Part shown: one piece after another, positions 44,352 through 53,838 of the stretch
Position numbering within the stretch: the stretch's first letter is position 1
Layout of the letters: each line of letters opens with the position of its first letter
Assembly: GCF_003852515.1 (NCBI RefSeq)
Contig: NZ_QAJK01000005.1
Location: 1 to 55,462, forward strand
DNA length: 55,462 nucleotides
Source: Variovorax sp. KBW07
GTDB taxonomy: Bacteria > Pseudomonadota > Gammaproteobacteria > Burkholderiales > Burkholderiaceae_C
Reading direction: 5' to 3'
The notes under the pieces: generated by a model
The model's input: the letters and a program-made list of their open reading frames with translations, nothing else
Told to the model about the DNA's origin: nothing
The model's database searches: none
Position numbers and translations under genes: made by a program

Positions 44352-45284
44352 ATGGCAATCACGACAACGACTCTTCTGAACCGCACCCGGCCCGCGATGC
44401 CGGAGCCCGGACGCCGGGGCTTTCTCATGGGTTCCGCGCTCGGCGCGACCGCGGCGCTCGCCTCGCTGGCTTCTTTCTCGCACGCGGCGCAGGGTGCGCC
44501 GGCGCGGCGCATGCCCGTCGTCTTCATCGGCCACGGCACGCCCATGAACGCGATTGCCGACAACGCATTCACCCGCCGCCTGTCCGCATGGGGGCGCGAG
44601 CTTCCCCGGCCGTCGGCCATCCTCAGTGTGTCCGCGCACTGGCTCAGCCGCGGCGCCACCGGCGTCACCGTGCAGGAGCGGCCGAAGACGATTCACGATT
44701 TCGGCGGCTTTCCGCAGGCGTTGTTCGATGTCGAGTACCCGGCACCGGGCCATCCGCTGCTGGCACGCGAGGCCATCGGCGTGGTGAAGCAAACGCCCGT
44801 CATCGCCACCGAGCAATGGGGCCTGGACCACGGCACGTGGTCGGTGCTGAAGCACCTCTACCCGAAGGCCGATATTCCGGTGTTCCAGCTCAGCATCGAC
44901 TACGACAAGCCGGCCGCCTTTCACTACGCCGTGGGCCGCGACCTCGCGGCGCTGCGTGACCAGGGCGTGCTCGTGATGGGCAGCGGCAACGTGGTGCACA
45001 ACCTGCGGGCCACCGACCGCGGAACCGCGGACGGTCCGAAGGCCAGCCGGCCCTGGGCGCAATCTTTCGACGACGCGGTGAAGTCCGCGCTGGCGGGCCG
45101 CGATGACCGCGCCCTGGTCGGCTATGAAAAGCTGGAAGGCGCGTCAACCGCCGTCGCCACGCCGGACCACTACTTTCCTTTTCTCTACGCCCTCGGCGCT
45201 GCAGGCGCCAGCGAGCGCGCGAAGACGGTCTACGAGGGGTTCCAGTCGGGCACGCTCAGCATGCGCTGCCTGCAGTTCGGCTGA
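44352..45284 (+). CDS. LigB-type extradiol dioxygenase (DODA/YgiD-like) with Tat-type leader
   Basis: A 310-residue protein. Residues ~30-55 form a twin-arginine-type signal (PGRRGFLMGS then a hydrophobic stretch ending SFSHAAQG). The catalytic part matches the class III extradiol 4,5-DOPA dioxygenase family: FIGHGTPM, LSVSAHW, LDHGTWSVLKHLYP and NVVHNLRA supply the metal His residues. Typical YgiD proteins have ~260-270 residues and no leader, so export is notable. ATG 44352 is preferred; a longer start at 44286 adds 22 residues. Substrate unknown. It converges with zwf (15 bp between). Confidence 0.85.
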   Translation: MAITTTTLLNRTRPAMPEPGRRGFLMGSALGATAALASLASFSHAAQGAPARRMPVVFIGHGTPMNAIADNAFTRRLSAWGRELPRPSAILSVSAHWLSRGATGVTVQERPKTIHDFGGFPQALFDVEYPAPGHPLLAREAIGVVKQTPVIATEQWGLDHGTWSVLKHLYPKADIPVFQLSIDYDKPAAFHYAVGRDLAALRDQGVLVMGSGNVVHNLRATDRGTADGPKASRPWAQSFDDAVKSALAGRDDRALVGYEKLEGASTAVATPDHYFPFLYALGAAGASERAKTVYEGFQSGTLSMRCLQFG

Positions 45285-45299
45285 CCGGCTGGCCGGCTG

Positions 45300-46772
45300 C
45301 TACTGCTCTTCGCCCCACGAGAAACCGTCGCGCGCGATCATTGCGCTCGATGCGCTTGGCCCCCAGGTGCCGGCCGCGTAGGGGCGCGGGCCGCCGTCGG
45401 ATTCCCAGCTGTCGATCAGCGGCTCGACCCAGCGCCATGCTTCTTCCTGCTCGTCGCTGCGCACGAACAGGTTGAGCCGGCCGTCGATCACGTCGAGCAG
45501 CAGGCGTTCGTAGGCGCCCACGCGTTCGGCGCCGAAGCGCTTGTCGAAGTCCAGGTCGAGCTGCACCGGCGCCAGTTGCGCGGCGGCGCTCTGGTTGCCG
45601 TTGGTGCGCTGGCGGTTGTCTTGCGCCTGCGCGAGCATGTGCAGCTCCAGCCCGTCCTTGGGCTGCAGGTTGATCACCAGCTTGTTGACGCTGCCGGCGG
45701 GCGCGCGGTAGATCGCGTGCGGCGTCGGCCTGAAGTTGACCTCGATGCGCGCATCGCGCGACGCCAGCCGCTTGCCGGTGCGGATGTAGAAGGGCACGCC
45801 GGCCCAGCGCCAGTTGGCGATTTCGGTGCGCAGCGCCACGAAGGTCTCGGTGCGGCTGTCGGGGCTCACGCCGGGCTCGTCCTTGTAGCCCTGCACCCGC
45901 TCGCCATAGGCCGTGCCGGCCGTGTACTGGCCGCGCACCGCATGCAGGCTCAGGCTCTCGGGCGTCCAGGGCTTGAGCGCGCGCAACACCTTCAGCTTTT
46001 CGTCGCGGATGGCATCGGCGTGCGAGTTGATCGGCGGCTCCATGCCGATGGCGCACAGCAGCTGCAGCGCGTGGTTCTGCACCATGTCGCGCAACGCGCC
46101 GGTCTGGTCGTAGAAGGCGCCGCGCTTCTCGACGCCCAGGTCTTCGGCCATGGTGATCTGGATGTTGGCGATGTGCTCGCGGCGCCAGATGGGCTCGAAC
46201 AGCGCATTGCCGAAGCGCATGGCGAACAGGTTCTGCACCGAAGGCTTGCCCAGGTAGTGGTCGATGCGAAAGACCTGCTTTTCTTCGAGCACCTTGCCCA
46301 CCGCGGCGTTGATGGCGCGGTTCGACGCCAGGTCGTGGCCCAGCGGCTTTTCGAGCACGATGCGCGTCTTCGGCCCGTTCAGGCCGGCGGCGGCAATCTG
46401 CTCGACCACCTGGGTGAACAGCGCCGGCGCCGTGGCCACGTACATCACCACGGTCTTGGCGTCGCGCTGCTTGAGCAGGTCCGCCAGCCTGGCGTAGTCG
46501 TCGGGCTTGGACAGGTCCATGCGCAGGTAGTGCAGCATGGAAGCGAACTTCTTGAACTCTTCCGGCGAGGGCCGCTTGGCCCCTTCGACCGCGCTGAAGC
46601 GCGACTGGATCAGCTCGCGGTACTGGTCGTCCGACAGGTCGTCCCGGGCCACGCCGACGATGCGGCCGTCCGGCGGCAGGCTGCCGTGCCGGAATGCCTG
46701 GAACAGCGCGGGCATGAGCTTGCGCCACGCGAGATCGCCGGTACCGCCGAACAGAACGAGATCGAAGCTCAT
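45300..46772 (-). CDS. zwf: glucose-6-phosphate 1-dehydrogenase
   Basis: A 490-residue enzyme of the oxidative pentose phosphate and Entner-Doudoroff routes. The NADP-binding motif is FGGTGDLAWRKLMP (residues 8-21), the conserved EKPLG is at 141-145, and the active-site motif is RIDHYLGKP with His172 and Lys176. Length is normal. It is divergent from a binding-protein gene with 143 bp between. talB and pgi, which act on the same sugar phosphates, lie about 6 kb away on the other strand. Confidence 0.97.
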   Translation of the reverse strand: MSFDLVLFGGTGDLAWRKLMPALFQAFRHGSLPPDGRIVGVARDDLSDDQYRELIQSRFSAVEGAKRPSPEEFKKFASMLHYLRMDLSKPDDYARLADLLKQRDAKTVVMYVATAPALFTQVVEQIAAAGLNGPKTRIVLEKPLGHDLASNRAINAAVGKVLEEKQVFRIDHYLGKPSVQNLFAMRFGNALFEPIWRREHIANIQITMAEDLGVEKRGAFYDQTGALRDMVQNHALQLLCAIGMEPPINSHADAIRDEKLKVLRALKPWTPESLSLHAVRGQYTAGTAYGERVQGYKDEPGVSPDSRTETFVALRTEIANWRWAGVPFYIRTGKRLASRDARIEVNFRPTPHAIYRAPAGSVNKLVINLQPKDGLELHMLAQAQDNRQRTNGNQSAAAQLAPVQLDLDFDKRFGAERVGAYERLLLDVIDGRLNLFVRSDEQEEAWRWVEPLIDSWESDGGPRPYAAGTWGPSASSAMIARDGFSWGEEQ

Positions 46773-46824
46773 GAGAAAACTTTCCTTTGTCTGAGTGCCG
46801 AGCAGGCAGTGTGCCAGTCGCGAT

Positions 46825-46857
46825 GGTACTTGTACCGATTCGCGGAATCTGTACTAA
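46825..46857 (+). promoter_or_regulatory. promoter candidate with overlapping palindrome
   Basis: TTGTAC (46830-46835), a 16-bp spacer and TACTAA (46852-46857) form a sigma70-like promoter for the binding-protein gene. The perfect palindrome GGTACTTGTACC (46825-46836) covers the -35 box and could be an operator. Downstream, GGCC-GCAA-GGCC followed by eight T (46874-46893) resembles a weak attenuator in the leader. zwf must also be transcribed from this region. Confidence 0.45.
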
Positions 46858-46915
46858 AGCTACGCTCGCCTGTGGCCGCAAGGCCTTTTTTTTATTGCTG
46901 AGGCAGGGATTCCCA

Positions 46916-47929
46916 ATGAAGAACAAAATTCTCACCGCCGCCGCACTGCTGGGCCTGTCGGCCGCCGCGTCGGCACAGACCGTGAACGTGATCTGCTCGG
47001 TACAGGCCGAGTGGTGCAATGTGATCTCGACGGTGTATGCCCGCACCACCGGCGTGCGCATCAACATGGCGCTCAAGGGCTCGGGCGAGGCGCTGGCCCA
47101 GCTCATCGCCGAAAAAGAAAACCCCAAGACCGACGTCTGGTTCGGCGGCACCGGCGACCCGCACCTGCAGGCGGCCGAACAGGGCCTGACGCTCGAATAC
47201 AAGTCGCCCACGCTCACGCAGCTGCACCCCTGGGCCCAGCAGCAGGCCAAGCAGTCGGGCTACAAGACGGTCGGCATCTATTCGGGCCCGCTGGGCTTCG
47301 GCTACAACCCCGAGCTGCTGGCCAAGAAGAAGCTGCCCGTGCCCAAGACCTGGGGCGACCTTCTCAAGCCCGAATACAAGGGCGACATCCAGGTGGCCAA
47401 CCCCGCGTCGAGCGGCACGGCCTACACCATGATCGCCACGCTGGTGCAGATGATGGGCGAGGACAAGGCCTTCGACTATTTGAAGGCACTGCATAGGAAC
47501 GTTGGCCAGTACACCCGCTCGGGCACCGGCCCCATCAAGGCCGTGGCGCGCGGCGAAACCGCGATTTCCATCAGCTTCGTGCACGATGGCCCGGGCGAGA
47601 AGATGCAGGGCTTCCCGGTCGAGACCATCACGCCGAGCGACGGCACCGGCGCCGAAATCGGCTCCATGAGCATCATCAAGGGCGCGCGCAACCTCGACGC
47701 CGCCAAGAAGTTCTACGAATGGGCGCTGACGCCCGCCGCGCAGGAACTGGGCGCCGCCAACAAGCAGTTCCAGCTGCCCAGCAACGTTAACGCCAAGCTC
47801 GACTCGCGCATTCCCGACTTCAAGAAGATCAAGTTCATCAACTACGACTACGCGAAATACGGCGCCAGCGCCGAGCGCCGCCGCCTGATCGCGCGCTGGG
47901 AAAAAGACGTCAACTCGTTGCCGCGCTGA
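46916..47929 (+). CDS. ABC transporter substrate-binding protein, Fe3+/phosphonate-type family
   Basis: A 337-residue periplasmic binding protein with a signal peptide (MKNKILTAAALLGLSAAASAQ). The mature part has the FbpA/AfuA-like fold features: ENPKTDVWFGGTGDPHLQA, VGIYSGPLGFGYNPELL, and FYEWALTPAAQELG near the end. The tyrosine pair typical of iron ligands is not obvious, so the ligand could be an organic anion, phosphonate or polyamine. ATG 46916 follows AGGCAGGGA. It is the first gene of a binding protein, permease and ATPase unit. Confidence 0.85.
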   Translation: MKNKILTAAALLGLSAAASAQTVNVICSVQAEWCNVISTVYARTTGVRINMALKGSGEALAQLIAEKENPKTDVWFGGTGDPHLQAAEQGLTLEYKSPTLTQLHPWAQQQAKQSGYKTVGIYSGPLGFGYNPELLAKKKLPVPKTWGDLLKPEYKGDIQVANPASSGTAYTMIATLVQMMGEDKAFDYLKALHRNVGQYTRSGTGPIKAVARGETAISISFVHDGPGEKMQGFPVETITPSDGTGAEIGSMSIIKGARNLDAAKKFYEWALTPAAQELGAANKQFQLPSNVNAKLDSRIPDFKKIKFINYDYAKYGASAERRRLIARWEKDVNSLPR

Positions 47930-47933
47930 GCCA

Positions 47934-50207
47934 GTGGTCACCGTTGCTGCCGGCACCGGGCCGGTCAATCCGGCTTCAGTGGCCGCTGCCCGGCGCTCGC
48001 AGCGCTGGATCTGGGCCTGGGTCGCGCTGGGCTTTGCGGGCTATCTGCTGCTGCCCTGGTACGCCATTCAGGACGCCACCTGGTACGAGGCCGTTCCGCA
48101 GGTCTTCGGCAGCGCCGAGGGCGCCAATGGCCTGATGCAGGCCGCGACGCAGGGGCGCGGCTGGCTCTTCATCGGGCTCGCGGGCCTGTCGATGTGCGCC
48201 GTGGGCGCGTGGCTGCCGGCGGGCCGGGCGCAAGGGCGCTGGCTGCTGGCGGGCGGTGCCATCGGTGCCATCGGCCTGTCGGTCGCGGGCTTCGCCATCG
48301 GCGCGCGGGGCTGGAGCTTCGCGGCGCTCAACGCGCAGTTCGGCGAACTCGCCATCAACCAGTTCGGCATCGGCGCGGGCGGCTTCGTGGCGCTCACCGC
48401 GCTGGTGCTGCTGGCCGCCTTCGGCATTGCGCGGCTCGGCCTGTTCAAGGGCGACCTGTTCGTTGCTGCCGCGGTCATCGGCTGCGGCGTGCTGATGGCG
48501 CTGTTCATCGCCTATCCGGTGAGCAAGGCGCTGTCGGGCGCCTTCTTCAACGAAGACGGGCAGTGGTCGATCAGCGCCTTCATTGCGCGCGTGTTCACCG
48601 AGCGCATCTGGGGCGTGGGCTGCCTGTCGGGCGGCGTGCGCTGCGGCGTGGCCTGGAACACGCTGGTGCTGGCGCTGCTGACGGCGGCGGGCACCACCTT
48701 CCTGGGCACCCTGATGGCGCTGATGGCCGAGCGCGGCAGCAAGCGTGGGCAGGGCGTGCTGCGCGTGCTGGCGCTGTTGCCGATCATCACGCCGCCCTTC
48801 GTGGTCGGCCTGGGCCTGATCCTGCTGTTCGGCCGCGCCGGCATCGTCAACCAGGTGCTGGAAAACGTGTTCGGCATCGAGCCCACGCGCTGGTTCTATG
48901 GCATGCCGGGCGTGCTGGTGGCACAGCTGTTCGCCTTCACGCCCATCGCCTTCATGATCATGCGCGGCGTGGTGCAGGGCATCGCGCCCAGCCTCGAAGA
49001 AGCTGCGCAGATGCTGCGTGCCGACCGGCGCCGCACCTTCTTCACCATCACGCTGCCGCTGTTGAAGCCCGGCCTGGCCAACGCCTTCCTGGTGGGCTTC
49101 ATCGAAAGCATTGCCGACTTCGGCAACCCGGTGGTGGTGGGCGGCCAGTTCTCGGTGCTGTCGACCGACATCTTCTTTGCCATCGTCGGCGCGCAGTACG
49201 ACCAGGGCCGCGCGGCGTCGCTGGCCTGGGTGCTTACGATGTTCGCGCTCGGCGTGTTCGCGCTGCAGCGCGGCCTGCTGGGCAAACAGAACTACACCAC
49301 CGTCAGCGGCAAGGGCGACGCGGGTATTGCCATGGCGCTGCCCGACGGCGTGCGCCGCACCATCTACTGCATTGCGCTGCCGTGGATCGCGTTCACCGTG
49401 GTCGTCTACCTGTTTGCCTTCGCGGGCGGCTTCGTGCAGACCTGGGGCCGCGACTACACCTTCACGCTGAACCACTTCAAGAGCGCCTTCGCACTCGAGT
49501 GGGGGCAGTTCGGGCTGGTGTGGGCCGGCACCGCATGGAACTCGCTCATCACCACGCTCAAGCTCGCGGGCATCTCTGCGCCGATCACCGCGGCGCTGGG
49601 CCTGCTGATCGCGTGGCTGCTGGCGCGCAACGAGTTCAAGGGGCAGGGCGCCTTCGAATTCGGCGCGCTGCTGGCCTTTGCCATTCCGGGCACGGTGCTG
49701 GGCGTGAGCTACATCCTGGCCTTCAACGTGCCGCCGTTGGAGCTCACGGGGACCGGGCTGATCATCGTGCTGTGCTTCATGTTCCGCAACCTGCCGGTGG
49801 GCGTGCGGGCCGGCACGGCGGCCTTCAAGCAGCTCGACCGCTCGCTTGACGAAGCCTCGCTGATGCTGCGCGCATCGACCTCGCAGACGCTCTTCAAGGT
49901 GGTGCTGCCGCTGCTCAAGCCTGCGCTGGTGGCCGCGCTGGTCTACAGCTTCGTGCGCGCCATGACGACGGTGAGCGCGGTGATCTTCCTGGTCACGGCG
50001 GAGAACGAGCTGGCGACCACCTACATCATCGGCCGCGTCGGCAATGGCGACTACGGCATCGCGCTGGCCTACTGCACGGTGCTCATGATCCTGATGTCAC
50101 TGGCCATTGCGCTGGTGCAGTTCGTGGTCGGGGAGCGCAAGCTGGGGCGGCGCGGGGCCGCGCCCAAGCACCAAGGGCATCACAAAATGGAAAGCCTCTC
50201 GGCATGA
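47934..50207 (+). CDS. ABC transporter permease (FbpB/AfuB type) with extra N-terminal membrane domain
   Basis: A 757-residue membrane protein. From about residue 240 it is a standard double permease with two EAA loops (EEAAQMLRADRRRTFFTITL and DEASLMLRASTSQTLFKVVL). The first ~170 residues add about four hydrophobic segments (for example GYLLLPWYAIQ, GWLFIGLAGLSMCAVGAWL) joined by short loops; usual members have 540-570 residues. The start is GTG 47934, four bases after the previous stop. The extra domain may bind a partner or shape specificity. Its stop overlaps a 19-codon ORF. Confidence 0.85.
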   Translation: MVTVAAGTGPVNPASVAAARRSQRWIWAWVALGFAGYLLLPWYAIQDATWYEAVPQVFGSAEGANGLMQAATQGRGWLFIGLAGLSMCAVGAWLPAGRAQGRWLLAGGAIGAIGLSVAGFAIGARGWSFAALNAQFGELAINQFGIGAGGFVALTALVLLAAFGIARLGLFKGDLFVAAAVIGCGVLMALFIAYPVSKALSGAFFNEDGQWSISAFIARVFTERIWGVGCLSGGVRCGVAWNTLVLALLTAAGTTFLGTLMALMAERGSKRGQGVLRVLALLPIITPPFVVGLGLILLFGRAGIVNQVLENVFGIEPTRWFYGMPGVLVAQLFAFTPIAFMIMRGVVQGIAPSLEEAAQMLRADRRRTFFTITLPLLKPGLANAFLVGFIESIADFGNPVVVGGQFSVLSTDIFFAIVGAQYDQGRAASLAWVLTMFALGVFALQRGLLGKQNYTTVSGKGDAGIAMALPDGVRRTIYCIALPWIAFTVVVYLFAFAGGFVQTWGRDYTFTLNHFKSAFALEWGQFGLVWAGTAWNSLITTLKLAGISAPITAALGLLIAWLLARNEFKGQGAFEFGALLAFAIPGTVLGVSYILAFNVPPLELTGTGLIIVLCFMFRNLPVGVRAGTAAFKQLDRSLDEASLMLRASTSQTLFKVVLPLLKPALVAALVYSFVRAMTTVSAVIFLVTAENELATTYIIGRVGNGDYGIALAYCTVLMILMSLAIALVQFVVGERKLGRRGAAPKHQGHHKMESLSA

Positions 50208-50262
50208 GCCGCAGGGCCGCTCCCAAGGCGAATATCGAAGTGCGGAGCACGGAGACTACTTA

Positions 50263-50263
<1 letters not shown>
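50204..50263 (+). CDS. 19-codon ORF bridging permease and ATPase genes
   Basis: ATG 50204 overlaps the permease stop (ATGA), and its TAA (50261-50263) overlaps the ATPase start (TAATG). The peptide MSRRAAPKANIEVRSTETT is basic and polar with no known motif. It may serve only to pass ribosomes from one gene to the next, or may be a chance frame in a spacer. Confidence 0.35.
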
Positions 50264-51330
<1,067 letters not shown>

Positions 51331-51342
51331 AACAATGGCGCC

Positions 51343-52005
51343 ATGAACGTGGTTTTCGATCTTGGCGCCGTGCTGTTCGCATGGGAGCCCACACGGCTGG
51401 TACAGGCCCATCTCGCCCCGCACGCACCCACTGAGGCTGCCGCCGCGGCCCTGGGACGGGCACTTTTCCATCACGACGACTGGACCAGTTTCGATTGCGG
51501 CACCCGCACGCTCGACGACGCCATCGCGCGCATGTCGGCCCGGCTGTCGCTGCCGGCCGAGCCGCTGCACGCCATGCTCGACTCGCTGGGCGAGCGGCTG
51601 GCGCCGATCGACGTCACCGTGGGCATGCTCGAAGAGCTGATGGCCCACCGCGAAGCCGGGCAACCGCTGCGGCTGTACTACCTGTCGAACATGCCGGCAC
51701 CCTATGCCCGAGCCATCGAGCACCGGCATGCCTTCATGCGGCGCTTCGACGGCGGCGTGTTCTCGGGCGACGTGAAATTCCTCAAACCGGATCGTGAAAT
51801 CTACGAGGTGCTGGCGATGCGCTACGCGCTCGACGCGGCACAAACCGTGTTCATCGACGATTCGGCCGCCAACGTCGAGGCGGCGCGCGCCTTCGGCTGG
51901 CAGGCCATCCACTGCACCGCGCCGGCCACGCTGCCATCGCAGCTGGCGCGCTACCTGCCGGTCAGCACCACCTTGTCGGTGTCGAACCCCAGGCTGCGGG
52001 CGTAG
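51343..52005 (+). CDS. HAD family hydrolase (YihX-like)
   Basis: A 220-residue HAD phosphatase. Motif I is VFDLGAVLFAW (Asp5 as nucleophile), motif II is YYLSNMP, and motifs III/IV are KFLKPDREIYEV and VFIDDSAANVEAA. This set matches YihX-type sugar-phosphate phosphatases such as alpha-glucose-1-phosphate phosphatase. The last 55 bases overlap the 3' end of the convergent lipocalin gene. It follows the ATPase by 12 bases and could be co-transcribed. Confidence 0.88.
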   Translation: MNVVFDLGAVLFAWEPTRLVQAHLAPHAPTEAAAAALGRALFHHDDWTSFDCGTRTLDDAIARMSARLSLPAEPLHAMLDSLGERLAPIDVTVGMLEELMAHREAGQPLRLYYLSNMPAPYARAIEHRHAFMRRFDGGVFSGDVKFLKPDREIYEVLAMRYALDAAQTVFIDDSAANVEAARAFGWQAIHCTAPATLPSQLARYLPVSTTLSVSNPRLRA

Positions 52006-52634
52006 TCCAGTTCGGCCTGCAGCACCGCGTCGTCCAGGCGCGGGGCGCGCGACAGCACCCACAGGTACTGGCGGTCGGGTGTGCCGACCAGCGACACCTG
52101 GTATTCGCGGTCGAGCTTCAGGATCCAGTAGTCGCCCCAGACCATCGGCAGCCAGCTGAGCCACGAGGGCGCAAAGCGCACCGCGAGGCGGCCTGCGCCG
52201 GGTTGGCCCGCCACGGGCACCACGCGCGCGGTGCCGATGGCCTCGTCGAAATTGCCGTCGGCCCGCACGCAGCGGTTGAGCACCTGCACGGTGCCATCGG
52301 GCTGCGGCGTGTACTCGGCGGTCACCGGGCCGGCGCACTGCTTCTGGAAGCGGTTCGGCAGGCGGGCCTGCTCATGCCACATGCCGGCGTAGCGCTGCAG
52401 GTCGACCGGCGCCACCACCTGCAGCGGCGCACGCATCAGCGGCGCGCCATCGGCAGGGCCGGCCACCTGGGCGCGGGCGGTGCGTGCGGCGCCCAGCGCG
52501 AGCCAGGTCGCCACGCCGCCCACGACGAAGGCGGTGGCCATGGCACCGATGGCGGCACTGGTGCGGCGGTCGTCGAAGGGCCTGACGGCGGCGGCAGAAG
52601 CAACAGGCGCTGCGGGGCGTTGGCGAAGGGACAT
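51951..52634 (-). CDS. lipocalin family protein (Blc-like) with membrane anchor
   Basis: A 227-residue protein. After a polar N-terminus, one hydrophobic segment (GAMATAFVVGGVATWLALGA, ~residues 30-50) acts as anchor or uncleaved signal; no lipobox Cys is seen, unlike Blc. The lipocalin domain has YAGMWHEQARLPNRFQ (the GxW motif), YTPQPDGTVQVLNRC, and SWLPMVWGDYWILKLDREYQ. Blc-type lipocalins bind lipids in the envelope. ATG 52634 is chosen because the upstream frame shows no similarity. Its 3' end overlaps the HAD gene. Confidence 0.85.
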   Translation of the reverse strand: MSLRQRPAAPVASAAAVRPFDDRRTSAAIGAMATAFVVGGVATWLALGAARTARAQVAGPADGAPLMRAPLQVVAPVDLQRYAGMWHEQARLPNRFQKQCAGPVTAEYTPQPDGTVQVLNRCVRADGNFDEAIGTARVVPVAGQPGAGRLAVRFAPSWLSWLPMVWGDYWILKLDREYQVSLVGTPDRQYLWVLSRAPRLDDAVLQAELDYARSLGFDTDKVVLTGR

Positions 52635-52879
52635 GGGGGCACTCCTCTGGGGTCGAACAATTGGCATCTGGCGTAGAGCCCAGAGTAGTGCCGCGCAACG
52701 GAGGATCCCCGTCAGCCACGGACCACAGCCCATGTAGGGCAGGGCGGCCGGACGGACAACCCCACGGGCAACAGGCTGATGCAAGCGCGTGAAAACCCGT
52801 GCTACGGTGCGCATGAAAACATCGGCTGACGCGCAACTGCGTGCAGGACTTGTCACAACCCGCACAGGATAATGATTTC

Positions 52880-53836
52880 ATGAACCAACTCGATGCCCTC
52901 CGCCAGTGGACCACCGTGGTTGCCGATACCGGCGACTTCAAGCAGCTCAGCGTTTCCAAGCCGCAGGACGCGACGACCAATCCGTCGCTGATCCTCAAGG
53001 CCGTGCAGAAGCCCGAATACCGGCCGCTGCTCGACGAAACCGTGAAGAAGCACGCCGGCAAGCCGCTCGACGAGGTCATCGACCGCCTGCTGGTGAATTT
53101 CGGCACCGAGATCCTGCAGATCATTCCGGGCCGCGTGTCGACCGAAGTCGACGCCCGCCTGTCTTTCGACACTGCCGCCACCGTGGCCCGCGGCGAGCGC
53201 ATCGTGGCGCTCTACAAGGCCGAAGGCATCGACACCGAGAAGCGCCTGCTCATCAAGGTGGCTTCCACGTGGGAGGGCATCGAGGCCGCCCGCGCGCTGG
53301 AGCAGAAGGGCATTCGCACCAACCTCACGCTGCTGTTCTCGTTCGCGCAGGCCGTGGCTTGCGGGGCGGCGGGCGTGCAGCTCATCTCGCCTTTCGTGGG
53401 CCGCATCTACGACTGGTACAAGAAATCGGCCGGCGCCAAGTGGGACGAAGCCGCCAGCGCCGGTGCCAACGACCCCGGCGTGAAGTCGGTGCGCGAGATC
53501 TTCAACTACTACAAGCAGCACGGCATCAAGACCGAGGTCATGGGCGCGAGCTTCCGCAACGTGGGGCAGATCAAGGCGCTGGCCGGTTGCGACCTGCTGA
53601 CCATCAGCCCCGAGCTGCTGGCCGAACTGGCCGCGAGCAACGAGCCGCTCGAGCATGCGCTCGACGCCAAGGCTGCGGCCAAGGGTGACGCCAAGAAGGT
53701 GAGCTACGACGAAGCCGGCTTCCGCTTCGCGCTCAATGAAGACGCCATGGCCACCGAGAAGCTCGCAGAGGGCATCCGCGCCTTCGCGGCCGACGCCGTG
53801 AAGCTCGAAAAGCTCATGCAGGAAAGCGGCAAGTAA
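52880..53836 (+). CDS. tal: transaldolase
   Basis: A 318-residue enzyme of the pentose phosphate pathway, class I TalB type. The Schiff-base lysine is Lys126 in [13 protein letters not shown]. Other signatures are [26 protein letters not shown] and [13 protein letters not shown] 52880 begins the conserved N-terminus MNQLDALRQ; an upstream in-frame start at 52841 is unlikely. pgi begins two bases after its stop, so the two form an operon. The 245 bp upstream hold no gene that I can see. Confidence 0.97.
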   Translation: MNQLDALRQWTTVVADTGDFKQLSVSKPQDATTNPSLILKAVQKPEYRPLLDETVKKHAGKPLDEVIDRLLVNFGTEILQIIPGRVSTEVDARLSFDTAATVARGERIVALYKAEGIDTEKRLLIKVASTWEGIEAARALEQKGIRTNLTLLFSFAQAVACGAAGVQLISPFVGRIYDWYKKSAGAKWDEAASAGANDPGVKSVREIFNYYKQHGIKTEVMGASFRNVGQIKALAGCDLLTISPELLAELAASNEPLEHALDAKAAAKGDAKKVSYDEAGFRFALNEDAMATEKLAEGIRAFAADAVKLEKLMQESGK

Positions 53837-53838
53837 AC

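Noticed and set aside
46773-46915. HexR-type operator between zwf and the binding-protein gene
   Set aside because: The known HexR consensus (TGTAATTAAATTACA-like) was not found; only an unrelated palindrome is present.
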